From Thermoplasmata archaeon (GTDB lineage Archaea > Thermoplasmatota > Thermoplasmata > UBA10834), in the NCBI GenBank assembly GCA_025457815.1, contig JALOTQ010000004.1:1-37513 (forward strand): a stretch of DNA of 37,513 bases. Reading direction: 5' to 3'. A program made the position numbers and the translations under genes. The notes under the pieces were generated by a model, which saw nothing but the letters and a program-made list of their open reading frames with translations, was not told the origin of the DNA and did no database searches. Shown piece after piece: positions 7,627 through 14,908 of this stretch. The stretch's first letter is position 1; each line of letters opens with the position of its first letter.

Positions 7627-8313
7627 GTGGCGAGCTTGGCGGTCCTAGCCGCGTTCGTGTTTTTGCCTGCCCAAGGCCTAGCCACATCCGACAGCGACAG
7701 GGAACCCGGAACCGCTGGAGGCGGAGGCTGGTTCGAGTACGACGGAAAGCGCATCACCTTCGGCTTCAACGTCGACAAGGACGACCCGTCGGAGAACAGC
7801 CTCGTCTTCCAGGGTAGGAACAGGGACTTCAATGTCCACACCCTGGAGATCACCAAGGTCTGGTTCAAACCCTGCAAGAATGGGGGCTATCCCTCAGTCC
7901 ATATGAAGGGGACTGCACTCGTGAACAACACGGATGTGTACCGATTCCACTTCAAGGCCACGGACAAGGGAACCGGGATCTACGACGCAGCCTGGATGAA
8001 GCTCTGGCCCACGACCCACCACGACGGTGAGGAGGGCGGCGACGAACACGGGGACGACTGCAGCTGCTCCGAGCACAGCGACTCCGGCGACGGAGTCGAC
8101 AGCTGTGACGGAGGCAGCGGGTGCCAAGGCGGTGCCTGCTCCGGAGGAGGCGAGGACGGAGGATGCTCCCATGACGACGGGGGCGGCTGCTCCGGAGGCG
8201 GCGAAAGTGGCCATGGCCGGATGGTCAAGTGGGTGACGCACAGCTTGGGCGGCGGCAACATATGGGTTGTGATGCCCGAGGGAAGCCCCTGCGACTGCGG
8301 CGGTGACCACTGA
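7627..8313 (+). CDS. Exported Cys/Gly/Asp-rich protein of unknown function
   Basis: This 228-residue protein starts at GTG with GGAGGA 9 bases upstream. A hydrophobic N-terminus (ASLAVLAAFVFLPAQGLA) looks like a signal peptide, although it lacks the usual positive start. The middle (about residues 35-125) has the character of a compact beta-rich domain (FEYDGKRITFGFNV, YRFHFKATDKGTG). The C-terminal region, about residues 130-205, is low-complexity Gly, Asp, Glu, Ser, His and Cys; the whole protein has 10 Cys. Such composition suggests metal binding or disulfide cross-linking outside the cell, but no standard motif is present. I do not recognise a family. It is transcribed alone and ends at a strong hairpin shared with adk. 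Confidence 0.65.
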   Translation: MASLAVLAAFVFLPAQGLATSDSDREPGTAGGGGWFEYDGKRITFGFNVDKDDPSENSLVFQGRNRDFNVHTLEITKVWFKPCKNGGYPSVHMKGTALVNNTDVYRFHFKATDKGTGIYDAAWMKLWPTTHHDGEEGGDEHGDDCSCSEHSDSGDGVDSCDGGSGCQGGACSGGGEDGGCSHDDGGGCSGGGESGHGRMVKWVTHSLGGGNIWVVMPEGSPCDCGGDH

Positions 8314-8327
8314 AAAACCCTAGAACC

Positions 8328-8355
8328 GGGGGCGTTGCCCCCAGGCGTTCTTTTT
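8328..8355. terminator. Bidirectional hairpin terminator
   Basis: A perfect 6-bp stem GGGGGC-GTT-GCCCCC (8328-8342) is followed on the plus strand by the T-rich tract tctttttctt. On the other side, read from the minus strand, it is followed by gggttttt. It lies between the convergent exported-protein gene and adk, so it can end both transcripts. T-tracts alone can terminate archaeal RNA polymerase; the hairpin is an additional feature. Confidence 0.6.
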
Positions 8356-8370
8356 CTTCTGACCACTCAG

Positions 8371-9015
8371 TCAGGGACTTCGCGACAGGCCGTCCACGAC
8401 CTTGACCATCTGCTCGAAAACGGCGTCTATCCCCTTCGACCCGTCGATGTCGGCGATCTTCCCTTTCTTCCTGTAGTGCTCGACGAGCGGAGCGGTCTGT
8501 TCCCGGTAGACCTTGAGCCGGTTCCTGACGGTCTCCTCCTTGTCGTCGTCCCTCTGCACCAGCCTGGAGCCACACTTCTCGCACGTGTCCTTGTTCGCCG
8601 GCGGGTTGAACTTGATGTGATAGACAGCGCCACACTTCGGGCAGGACCGCCGGCCGACCGCCCGCTCCACCAGCACGTCGAAGTCGACCACGATGTTGAG
8701 GACGACATCGACCTCGGTCATCTTGTCGAGCTCCTTGGCCTGCCCGATGGTCCTCGGGAAGCCGTCCAGGAGGTAGCCCTTCTTGCAGTCCGGCTTCGAC
8801 ACCCGCTCCTGTATGAGCTTGACGATCAGGTCGTCGGGTCCGAGCCTGCCCTGGTCGAGATAGGACTTCACCTTCAGCCCGAGAGGGGTCTTCTCCGCGA
8901 CCGCCTTCCTCAGCAGGTCTCCCGTAGAGACCTGAGGTATCCCATACTTCTGCGAGAGCTTCTGCGCTTGCGTCCCCTTCCCGGCGCTTGGCGGGCCGAA
9001 GATGACCAATTTCAT
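8371..9015 (-). CDS. adk: Adenylate kinase
   Basis: This 214-residue enzyme converts ATP and AMP to two ADP. The P-loop GPPSAGKGT is at residues 7-15, the NMP-binding segment STGDLLRKAV near 30, the core DGFPRT near 84, and a LID domain with four cysteines (about 125, 128, 145, 148) binds zinc. The length and the zinc-LID form match the bacterial-type Adk found in part of the euryarchaea, not the AdkA of methanococci and Sulfolobus. It is a single gene. A perfect 9-bp inverted repeat lies between its TATA-like box and the start codon, suggesting specific regulation. Confidence 0.96.
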   Translation of the reverse strand: MKLVIFGPPSAGKGTQAQKLSQKYGIPQVSTGDLLRKAVAEKTPLGLKVKSYLDQGRLGPDDLIVKLIQERVSKPDCKKGYLLDGFPRTIGQAKELDKMTEVDVVLNIVVDFDVLVERAVGRRSCPKCGAVYHIKFNPPANKDTCEKCGSRLVQRDDDKEETVRNRLKVYREQTAPLVEHYRKKGKIADIDGSKGIDAVFEQMVKVVDGLSRSP

Positions 9016-9019
9016 GACG

Positions 9020-9053
9020 ACACCGTCCGAAGCATCTTGGACGGTGTACTTAT
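9020..9053 (-). promoter_or_regulatory. adk promoter with a 9-bp inverted repeat
   Basis: The arms ACACCGTCC (9020-9028) and GGACGGTGT (9039-9047) are perfect complements separated by 10 bases. On the minus strand a TATA-like ccataagtac (9044-9053) overlaps the outer arm, and the predicted transcript start (about 9024) falls in the inner arm. A protein bound to the repeat would block the promoter; alternatively the repeat could form a structure in DNA or early RNA. Confidence 0.5.
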
Positions 9054-9104
9054 GGCTTGTCGTTTGTCAAGGGAACGCGACGAGGCGGCCCCAAGCGGGA
9101 AAAC

Positions 9105-9114
9105 GATTTTATCA
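9105..9114 (+). promoter_or_regulatory. TATA-like box of the FAD-linked oxidase gene
   Basis: The sequence gattttatca is centred 35 bases before ATG 9144, predicting a transcript start near 9135 and a very short leader containing GGTGG. This supports ATG 9144 over upstream in-frame starts. Confidence 0.55.
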
Positions 9115-9143
9115 AGCCGCCGTCATGTCCTGGCGGTGGGCCG

Positions 9144-10637
9144 ATGAAGCGCAGGGTGATTGACGAGTTGGAGAAGATCGTGGGCAAGGACCGCATGTCG
9201 ACCAAGATGGCCGACCTCTACGTGTACGGCTTCGATGCATCGATCCACCACAAGAACCCCGACGTCATCGTCAAACCCGCCAACGCGAAAGAGGTTTCGG
9301 AGATCGTCAAGCTGGCCAACGCCACGCGCACGCCTGTCATACCCAGAGGCGCGGGCACGGCGATGTGCGGCCATACTGTGCCTCTGAAGGGCGGCATCAT
9401 CATCGATATGACCCTGATGAACAAGATCAAGGAGGTCCGAGTCGAGGACCTTTACTGCGTCGTCGAACCCGGAGTGATCTACGACAAGCTGAACGCGGTC
9501 CTTGGGAAGAAGGGCTTCTGGTTCCCGACGACCCCGGGCAGCGGTGAAGCCTGCACGATAGGCGGCATGGTCGTCACGAACGCCTCGGGCATGAGGGCGA
9601 TCAAGTACGGCGCTACTAGGGACTACGTCCTGGGACTGGAGGTCGTGATGCCGACGGGCGAGATCATCCACACGGGCACGAGGACCCTCAAGAACTCCTC
9701 AGGCTACCAGATAGACCGTCTGATGGTGGGGAGCGAAGGGACGCTGGGCATCGTCACCGAGATAAACCTCAAGCTGGCTTTCAAGCCCAAGGCGTCGGCG
9801 ATGACCTTGGCAGCTTTCAACTCACTCCAGGACGCGGGCAGGTGCGTCTCGAACATCATCGCGAGGCCTTTGATGCCCTCCGCAATCGAGCTCATGGACT
9901 CGGTCTGCATAAAGGCGGTCAACAAGTGCATGAACGTGGGCCTCCCGGACGCAGCTGCGATCTGCATGATAGAGGTCGACGGCCATCCCACCGCTGTCGA
10001 GGAGGAGCTCAAGATCGTCGAGGAGATCGCGAGGCAGAGCGGCGCGGTCCACACCGAGGCGTCCAGGGACAAGAAGAAGATCGATTACTGGACCTACGCG
10101 AGGAAGGCCATCATGCCGTCCCTGAGCAGGTACGGCGAGAAGTTCGTCTCGGTCGCTTTGGCCGATGACATGTCCGTTCCGATCTCGAAGATACCCGAGG
10201 CGGTCGTCGCTTTCCAGAAGATCGCCGAGCAGAACGGCGTCATCGTGGGAACCTACGGGCACTCGGCGGACGGCAACCTGCACACCAAGATGCTCGTCGA
10301 GCCAGGCTCGGACGACAGCTGGAGGAGGGGCGAGAAGGCCGTCGGAGAGATCTACGACAAGGTGCTCGAGCTCGGAGGTACTGTCACGGGCGAGCACGGC
10401 GTGTCCATCACCAAGGCACCGTACATGAAGAAGGAGAGGGCCGACTCGCTCGAGACGATGAAGAGGATCAAGAAAGCCCTGGACCCGAAGAACATAATGA
10501 ACCCGGGGAAGATCTTCGACTGGGACGGGAACATCATCGCGCACCTGAGATACCCCGCGTTCTGCGAGTCCGAGGGGTGCATGCCGTCAGTAAAGGCTTG
10601 TGAGGGCCAGAAAGAAGAGGGCGCCGGCGGCAAGTAG
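9144..10637 (+). CDS. FAD-linked oxidase, GlcD / D-lactate dehydrogenase family
   Basis: This 497-residue flavoprotein belongs to the family that oxidises D-2-hydroxy acids such as lactate or glycolate. The N-terminal PCMH-type FAD-binding domain shows PRGAGTAMCGHT near residue 70, then the GFWFPTTPGSGEACTIGG and ASGMRAIKYGATRDYVLG segments. The C-terminal FAD-oxidase domain has GTYGHSADGNLH and the GEHGVSITKAPYMKKE signature. The start at 9144 is chosen because a TATA-like box lies 35 bases upstream and the conserved MKRRVIDELEKIVG start matches the family. The substrate cannot be deduced. No separate iron-sulfur partner subunit adjoins it. Its last 51 bases overlap the 3' end of the convergent protease gene. 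It ends in TAG. Confidence 0.9.
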   Translation: MKRRVIDELEKIVGKDRMSTKMADLYVYGFDASIHHKNPDVIVKPANAKEVSEIVKLANATRTPVIPRGAGTAMCGHTVPLKGGIIIDMTLMNKIKEVRVEDLYCVVEPGVIYDKLNAVLGKKGFWFPTTPGSGEACTIGGMVVTNASGMRAIKYGATRDYVLGLEVVMPTGEIIHTGTRTLKNSSGYQIDRLMVGSEGTLGIVTEINLKLAFKPKASAMTLAAFNSLQDAGRCVSNIIARPLMPSAIELMDSVCIKAVNKCMNVGLPDAAAICMIEVDGHPTAVEEELKIVEEIARQSGAVHTEASRDKKKIDYWTYARKAIMPSLSRYGEKFVSVALADDMSVPISKIPEAVVAFQKIAEQNGVIVGTYGHSADGNLHTKMLVEPGSDDSWRRGEKAVGEIYDKVLELGGTVTGEHGVSITKAPYMKKERADSLETMKRIKKALDPKNIMNPGKIFDWDGNIIAHLRYPAFCESEGCMPSVKACEGQKEEGAGGK

Positions 10638-11276
10638 AGACGCGACGTAGACGCCTTTGTTCCAGGACCATATCTTCAGCCCGTCGAAGGGCGGGTACGG
10701 GATGAGGTTGAAGGCCGCCAGGAACGCGCTGAAGTAGAACACCGTCGCCGCCAGGTCATACGCCGCGCTCGACTCGCTGAGTATTCCCGCGAACAGGAGG
10801 GGCGCGAGCGCAGCAGCGATCAGCATGTTCGTCCCGGGGCCCGCGAGGCTGATCTTCCCGTTCTGCTCTCTGGTGATCCTCCCGGATATCCAGACGGCGC
10901 CCGGGGCCGCATACAGGAACCCTATGAAGAACGCGATCACGACCGCCAGCAGGAGCATCTTGTAGTCCGCCCTGAACTCCGCCCAACAGCCGTACCGCCT
11001 CGCGACGAACTTGTGCGACATCTCGTGGGCGAAGAACCCTGCGGACACAGCGACCGCGGAGACCACGAGATAGTAGACGGCTCCCCGCCCATCCGGCACG
11101 TAGAAGATGAAGAAGATCGCAACAGTGAGAAGTGCGAGGGCGACCGCGATGTCCCTTATCTCCGTCGGACTCGTGATGGGATGCTTAGGCTGCTCCCAAC
11201 CGGCACCTCCGACGGAGTACGTGTACGAGGCGGTCCCTCGAGACTGCCCGCCCCTCCGGTCATCGCTGCGAGGCAT
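10587..11276 (-). CDS. Site-2-type zinc metalloprotease (M50 family)
   Basis: This 229-residue integral membrane protein has about six hydrophobic segments. HEMSH (HExxH) near residue 85 gives two zinc-binding His and the catalytic Glu. AFNLIPYPPFDG near 195-206 is the NxxPxxxxDG motif supplying the third zinc ligand. This order is that of the archaeal short M50/SREBP site-2-like proteases, which cut substrates within the membrane. The substrate is unknown. The N-terminal 40 residues are polar and probably cytoplasmic. A box agccttaact (minus strand, 11301-11310) centred 29 bases upstream suggests a leaderless transcript. It is divergent from the PAPS-reductase-like gene and overlaps the oxidase gene by 51 bases at its 3' end. 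Confidence 0.88.
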   Translation of the reverse strand: MPRSDDRRGGQSRGTASYTYSVGGAGWEQPKHPITSPTEIRDIAVALALLTVAIFFIFYVPDGRGAVYYLVVSAVAVSAGFFAHEMSHKFVARRYGCWAEFRADYKMLLLAVVIAFFIGFLYAAPGAVWISGRITREQNGKISLAGPGTNMLIAAALAPLLFAGILSESSAAYDLAATVFYFSAFLAAFNLIPYPPFDGLKIWSWNKGVYVASLLAAGALFFLALTSLY

Positions 11277-11300
11277 CTCCTTGGCCTATCGCCAGCGAGT

Positions 11301-11310
11301 AGTTAAGGCT
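11301..11310 (-). promoter_or_regulatory. TATA-like box of the M50 protease gene
   Basis: On the minus strand it reads agccttaact, centred 29 bases before the ATG at 11276, so the transcript is probably leaderless or nearly so. Confidence 0.4.
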
Positions 11311-11366
11311 TATGAGCTGCCGAAGCCGACGGGCCAGGAGCGGCTGCCTTCCGATGAGGCGGATAA

Positions 11367-11376
11367 GTTATTTACA
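11367..11376 (+). promoter_or_regulatory. TATA-like box of the PAPS-reductase-like fusion gene
   Basis: The sequence gttatttaca is centred 29 bases before GTG 11400, predicting a leaderless transcript that starts at about the GTG itself. Confidence 0.55.
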
Positions 11377-11399
11377 GCCATTTGGCATAGCTTCGGCCC

Positions 11400-13328
11400 G
11401 TGAGAAGAGGACCTGAGAGGAGACATCACACGCTTCACTGGTGCGGCAGCTGCAACGTTCCACTGCTCGGCAGGTCCTGCGGAAGGTGCGGGCAGAACGG
11501 CTTCGAGATAGAGCTCACGCCGCCCGGGGACGTCAGGCTGGCGCTGGAGGGCACCAAGAAACGGCTCAGGTATCTCTTCCTGCGACAGTTCGGGGCGCAG
11601 CAGATCGTCCCTGACGTGGTCGTGCTGAACAAGAGCTCGGGGGACGACCGCGCCGAGGAGATCATCATTGACGGTCGGAGAGCCGCTCTTCTGACCTTCG
11701 ACCTCGAGAAGCAGGACCACACGCTCACTCTCAGGATAGATGGCGCACGGATGCTCGCCTACGGGAACCACAAGAAGCTAGTCAGGCTCAGGAAGGCTGA
11801 GGGGCACATGAAGGGCAACTACCTGCCGAGGGAGACCATCGAATCGTTCGATCCTGGCATCAGGGCGGGTGACGAGGTCGTCGTGCAGATGGGGAAGTTC
11901 ATCGGTTGCGGGTCTGCGAAGGTGAACGCGCCCGAGCTGAGGGCCTCAGACAAGGGCATCAAGGTGCGCGATTTCTCGCAGGCAGGCCCGATAGGGCCCG
12001 GAAGGAAGGCCTGGACGAAGGACATAGTGAAGGCCAACCTGCCGCATCTGAACGCGAAGAAGGCCAAGGCGGAGCACGAGCTCAAGGACGTCATGGCCTC
12101 CAGCAAGCTTCCTCTCACCGTGTCGTTCAGCGGTGGGAAGGACAGCCTCGTCGTGCTCGACATCGTCTCGTCCGTGACCAAGGACTTCACGGCAATATTC
12201 ATAGACACCGGTCTGGAGCATCCGCAGACGAAGGAGTACGTGCAAAGACTGGCGGGGGAGAGAGGTTTCAGGCTGCTCACTGCAGAGGCGGGGGACGCCT
12301 TCGACGAGAACTTCCCGACTTTCGGCCCGCCCGCCAAGGACTTCAGGTGGTGCTGCAAGGTCTGCAAGCTAGCTCCTGCGTCGAGGGTCATCGAGGAGAA
12401 ATTCCCCAAGGGCACGATGACCGTCGAAGGGAACAGGCGTCTCGAATCTTTCGCCCGTTCCCGACTCGAGCTTGTGGGGGAGAATCCGTTCGTACCAGGG
12501 CAGACGATCGTCAACCCTATCAGGGACTGGTCTGCCCTGGATGTCTGGCTCTACATCATCTGGCGGGAGCTGCCCTACAACCCCCTGTACGACGAGGACA
12601 TAGAGAGAGTCGGCTGCTGGATGTGCCCGTCGTCGCTGGCAAGCGAGTGCGCGGAGATATCGAAGCTCAGCCCCGACCTTGGGAAGGGGTGGAACCACAA
12701 GCTGGATTCTTGGGCTGCGGAGAACGCGCTGCCCAGGGAGTTCGTCCAGTATGGCTTCTGGCGCTGGAAGCAGATGCCTCCGAAGATGCGCGCGCTGGCG
12801 GAGCGGCTCAACATCCAGGCGAAGCCCCGAAGAGCGGATACGATAGCGGTCAATGTGATCAAGGGCGTGAGCCCGTGCGCAACGGGGGGGTACTCGGTCG
12901 AGGCCGTCCTGAGGATGCCGGAGGCGAGAGGCCTGAAGCAGGTCGCGGAGATGCTGAAGACCGTCGGGGAAGTGACCCTGGTCGAGGATTTCGGCGTCGC
13001 TATGGTTGACTCGAAGCGCGCGAGCGCCAAGGTCTTCGCGGGGGGACAGATCTCCTCAGTGGGAGACACCCCGGAGGATGCCTCGAGGTTCTTCGATGAA
13101 GTGGCCAGGGCGATACTCAGGGCGAACATGTGCACAAGGTGCGGCATATGCGTCAGGGCCTGCCCGACGGGGGCAATCGGCCTGGATGAGGCGATTTCCG
13201 TCGATGAGAAGAGATGCAACCAGTGCGGCAAGTGCGCTGACAGCTGCGTGGTTGCCCACTACTTCGACAAGCTGGCAGGGGACGTTTCGTCCAAGAACCA
13301 GGGAACGCGGAGAAGAGACCGAAGGTGA
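11400..13328 (+). CDS. Zinc ribbon - PUA - PAPS reductase - ferredoxin fusion protein
   Basis: This 642-residue protein has four recognisable parts. An N-terminal zinc ribbon has Cys 15, 18, 27 and 30. A PUA-like domain lies at roughly residues 100-185. A PAPS-reductase/ATP-pyrophosphatase domain has the nucleotide-binding loop SGGKDSL at 244, followed by a Cys-containing CCKVCK segment and GCWMCP. The C-terminus has two [4Fe-4S] clusters with Cys 578/581/584/588 and 606/609/612/616. The same architecture is known in methanogen proteins annotated as phosphoadenylyl-sulfate reductase (the MJ0066 type). Sulfate-activating genes are not nearby, and PUA domains normally bind RNA, so sulfur transfer to RNA is as plausible as PAPS reduction. 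The start is GTG with a TATA-like box 29 bases upstream. The gene stands alone; its stop directly abuts the stop of the next, convergent gene. Confidence 0.85.
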   Translation: MRRGPERRHHTLHWCGSCNVPLLGRSCGRCGQNGFEIELTPPGDVRLALEGTKKRLRYLFLRQFGAQQIVPDVVVLNKSSGDDRAEEIIIDGRRAALLTFDLEKQDHTLTLRIDGARMLAYGNHKKLVRLRKAEGHMKGNYLPRETIESFDPGIRAGDEVVVQMGKFIGCGSAKVNAPELRASDKGIKVRDFSQAGPIGPGRKAWTKDIVKANLPHLNAKKAKAEHELKDVMASSKLPLTVSFSGGKDSLVVLDIVSSVTKDFTAIFIDTGLEHPQTKEYVQRLAGERGFRLLTAEAGDAFDENFPTFGPPAKDFRWCCKVCKLAPASRVIEEKFPKGTMTVEGNRRLESFARSRLELVGENPFVPGQTIVNPIRDWSALDVWLYIIWRELPYNPLYDEDIERVGCWMCPSSLASECAEISKLSPDLGKGWNHKLDSWAAENALPREFVQYGFWRWKQMPPKMRALAERLNIQAKPRRADTIAVNVIKGVSPCATGGYSVEAVLRMPEARGLKQVAEMLKTVGEVTLVEDFGVAMVDSKRASAKVFAGGQISSVGDTPEDASRFFDEVARAILRANMCTRCGICVRACPTGAIGLDEAISVDEKRCNQCGKCADSCVVAHYFDKLAGDVSSKNQGTRRRDRR

Positions 13329-13607
13329 CTACTTCCCCTCGTCCTTGAGCGACTTCGCGACCTTGAGCGTCTCGCTCTTCGCCTTCGACAGGCCTTTCTT
13401 GCCCTCGCGCAACACTTCCTTCACAACGGGGGTCGCTTCCCTCACGATCTTGTCCGTGACCTCGATCCCTTTCACCAGGACGGTCCCCGTGGCTCTGGCG
13501 ACGCTGTCTACGCCGCTGTTCAGAACGCTCTTGCTGGGCCCCGAACCGCAGTGAGGGCAGGTCTTCGCGGATCCCATCGCCTTGCCGCATGTGGAACATT
13601 TGGCCAT
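13329..13607 (-). CDS. Small zinc-ribbon protein with helical tail
   Basis: This 92-residue protein begins with MAKCSTCGKAMGSAKTCPHC, a CxxC-x9-CxxC zinc ribbon. A lysine-rich, probably helical C-terminal part follows (about residues 45-92). The ATG has a strong ribosome binding site, GGGAGGAT, 5 bases upstream. Its stop (TAG) directly abuts the convergent fusion gene. I do not recognise a named family; the ribbon may bind protein or nucleic acid. Confidence 0.75.
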   Translation of the reverse strand: MAKCSTCGKAMGSAKTCPHCGSGPSKSVLNSGVDSVARATGTVLVKGIEVTDKIVREATPVVKEVLREGKKGLSKAKSETLKVAKSLKDEGK

Positions 13608-13640
13608 TGTAATCCTCCCGACATCTAGCAGCCGTCTATG

Positions 13641-13672
13641 CTATAAAACCTATGCCTAGACAGGTTTATGAA
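13641..13672. promoter_or_regulatory. Divergent promoter pair
   Basis: Two TATA-like boxes lie back to back. ggttttatag on the minus strand (13641-13650) serves the zinc-ribbon gene with a short leader carrying its ribosome binding site. ggtttatgaa on the plus strand (13663-13672) is centred 32 bases before ATG 13699 and predicts a leaderless transcript. Confidence 0.5.
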
Positions 13673-13698
13673 CACCGGCAGGTTACGATTGGTCCGCA

Positions 13699-14415
13699 AT
13701 GGTAGACCTGGTTCAGGTGGCCTGTGGGATAATCGGTTTCGCGCCTGCGATGGTGCTTTTCTACTACACTCTGGGCGCCTACACGTTCCCCAAGGCCCCC
13801 AAGCCGTTCTTCGACGACAGGAAGGTCTTCGCGTTCTTCGCGCTGGGAGTAGTCCTCGGCATGGTGATATTCGCGTTCGAGGTGTACGGCTCCACGATCG
13901 GCACGATCGAGACGGTGTTGCTCCTGATCGTAGGCTTCGCGCTCATGGAGGAGCTCATGAAGCTCGTGATCCTCAACTTCCCCCGGTTCCAGAAGAAGGT
14001 GGACACCGCCTTCTGCGGGCTGTCGATGGGGCTCGGCATGGGAGCCACGTTCACCTTCGCGACCGTGTACTCGTACGTCTACGACATACCCGACCTGGGA
14101 GCGGCGGACTTCGTCATCGTCGGGTTCTTGGGCATCCTGTTCGTCCTGCTGCACTCATCAACGTCCGCGATAGTCGGAGTCGGGGTCGCGAGAGGCGAGG
14201 TGAAGGACTACTTCCTCGAGGCGTTCCTGATACACCTGATGTTCGGGCTGCTGTACGAGTCGTTCTTCGTGATAGAGGTCCTCGAGCCGCCGCTCAACCT
14301 AGCGGGCCTCGTCGGCGCGACCGCGGTCGTTGTATACGCATACCGTAAGGTGCACAAGTTCTCATTGCCAGCGCTGATCAGGGACGCCAAGAAACTGGCC
14401 AAGCAGAAGTCCTGA
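13699..14415 (+). CDS. PrsW-like intramembrane protease
   Basis: This 238-residue protein has about seven hydrophobic segments. An EExxK motif (MEELMK) follows the third or fourth span near residue 77, and a conserved-looking His lies in a later span (LLHSSTSAIVG). That pattern resembles the PrsW family, membrane proteases that cut anti-sigma factors in bacteria; in archaea their substrates are unknown. The GLSMGLGMGATFTFAT stretch between the two motifs is also in keeping with PrsW. The C-terminus is basic and cytoplasmic (KLAKQKS). The start is supported by a promoter box 32 bases upstream. It is transcribed alone and convergent with the GTPase operon. A related fold such as a CPBP-type protease is the alternative. 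Confidence 0.6.
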   Translation: MVDLVQVACGIIGFAPAMVLFYYTLGAYTFPKAPKPFFDDRKVFAFFALGVVLGMVIFAFEVYGSTIGTIETVLLLIVGFALMEELMKLVILNFPRFQKKVDTAFCGLSMGLGMGATFTFATVYSYVYDIPDLGAADFVIVGFLGILFVLLHSSTSAIVGVGVARGEVKDYFLEAFLIHLMFGLLYESFFVIEVLEPPLNLAGLVGATAVVVYAYRKVHKFSLPALIRDAKKLAKQKS

Positions 14416-14430
14416 GCGGCGCCGACTTCG

Positions 14431-14892
14431 CTAGACGGCCCGATATGCCCCCTCGGAGACCTCATAGACGAGGTTGTGTTCCAGGAGTCTCGCCAGCATG
14501 TCCTCCGGGGAATCCTTCCCCAGGACGGCCGCGACCCTTCGAAGGTCCTCTATCGTGAACTCCCGCTTCAGCCTGGAGAGCTCTGCGGAGACCACCTTCA
14601 TCCGCTCAAGAGGGTCCTTGACGGGCCTCGCCCTCTCCGCGATCCCAGCATACGGATCCCTCTTCTTCGCCTTCTTGTCGGCAGGCAACTGGCCTCCTCC
14701 CCTCAGGGACGCGTTCGCGTTCGCGACCGAATCGGCGAGCTCCAGAGGCGAGTCCGTGAGGAACATCAGCTTCACGCGCTTCAGGTCGATGTCCCGGCCA
14801 CACTGGCACGTGGTGGTCTTCTTGCCAGCCTCGACCCCTTTCGCCATGCCGCATTTGGGGCAGACGATCACACCGTACCTGGCGCCCATCAT
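14431..14892 (-). CDS. Zinc-ribbon / winged-helix protein of unknown function
   Basis: This 153-residue protein has an N-terminal zinc ribbon (VCPKCGMAKGVE, TTTCQCG) and a flexible Lys/Pro-rich middle. A C-terminal winged-helix-like domain starts near residue 110 (FTIEDLRRVAAVLG, then ARLLEHNLVYEVSEGAYRAV). Similar proteins are widespread uncharacterised archaeal products; the layout suggests nucleic-acid binding. It is the third gene of the minus-strand operon behind the Ras-like GTPase and the V4R-DUF835 protein, 16 bases after the latter's stop, so it could be a transcriptional or RNA-level output of that pair. This last point is inference only. Confidence 0.7.
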   Translation of the reverse strand: MMGARYGVIVCPKCGMAKGVEAGKKTTTCQCGRDIDLKRVKLMFLTDSPLELADSVANANASLRGGGQLPADKKAKKRDPYAGIAERARPVKDPLERMKVVSAELSRLKREFTIEDLRRVAAVLGKDSPEDMLARLLEHNLVYEVSEGAYRAV

Positions 14893-14908
14893 CCCTCCAG
14901 GCGCTCCT

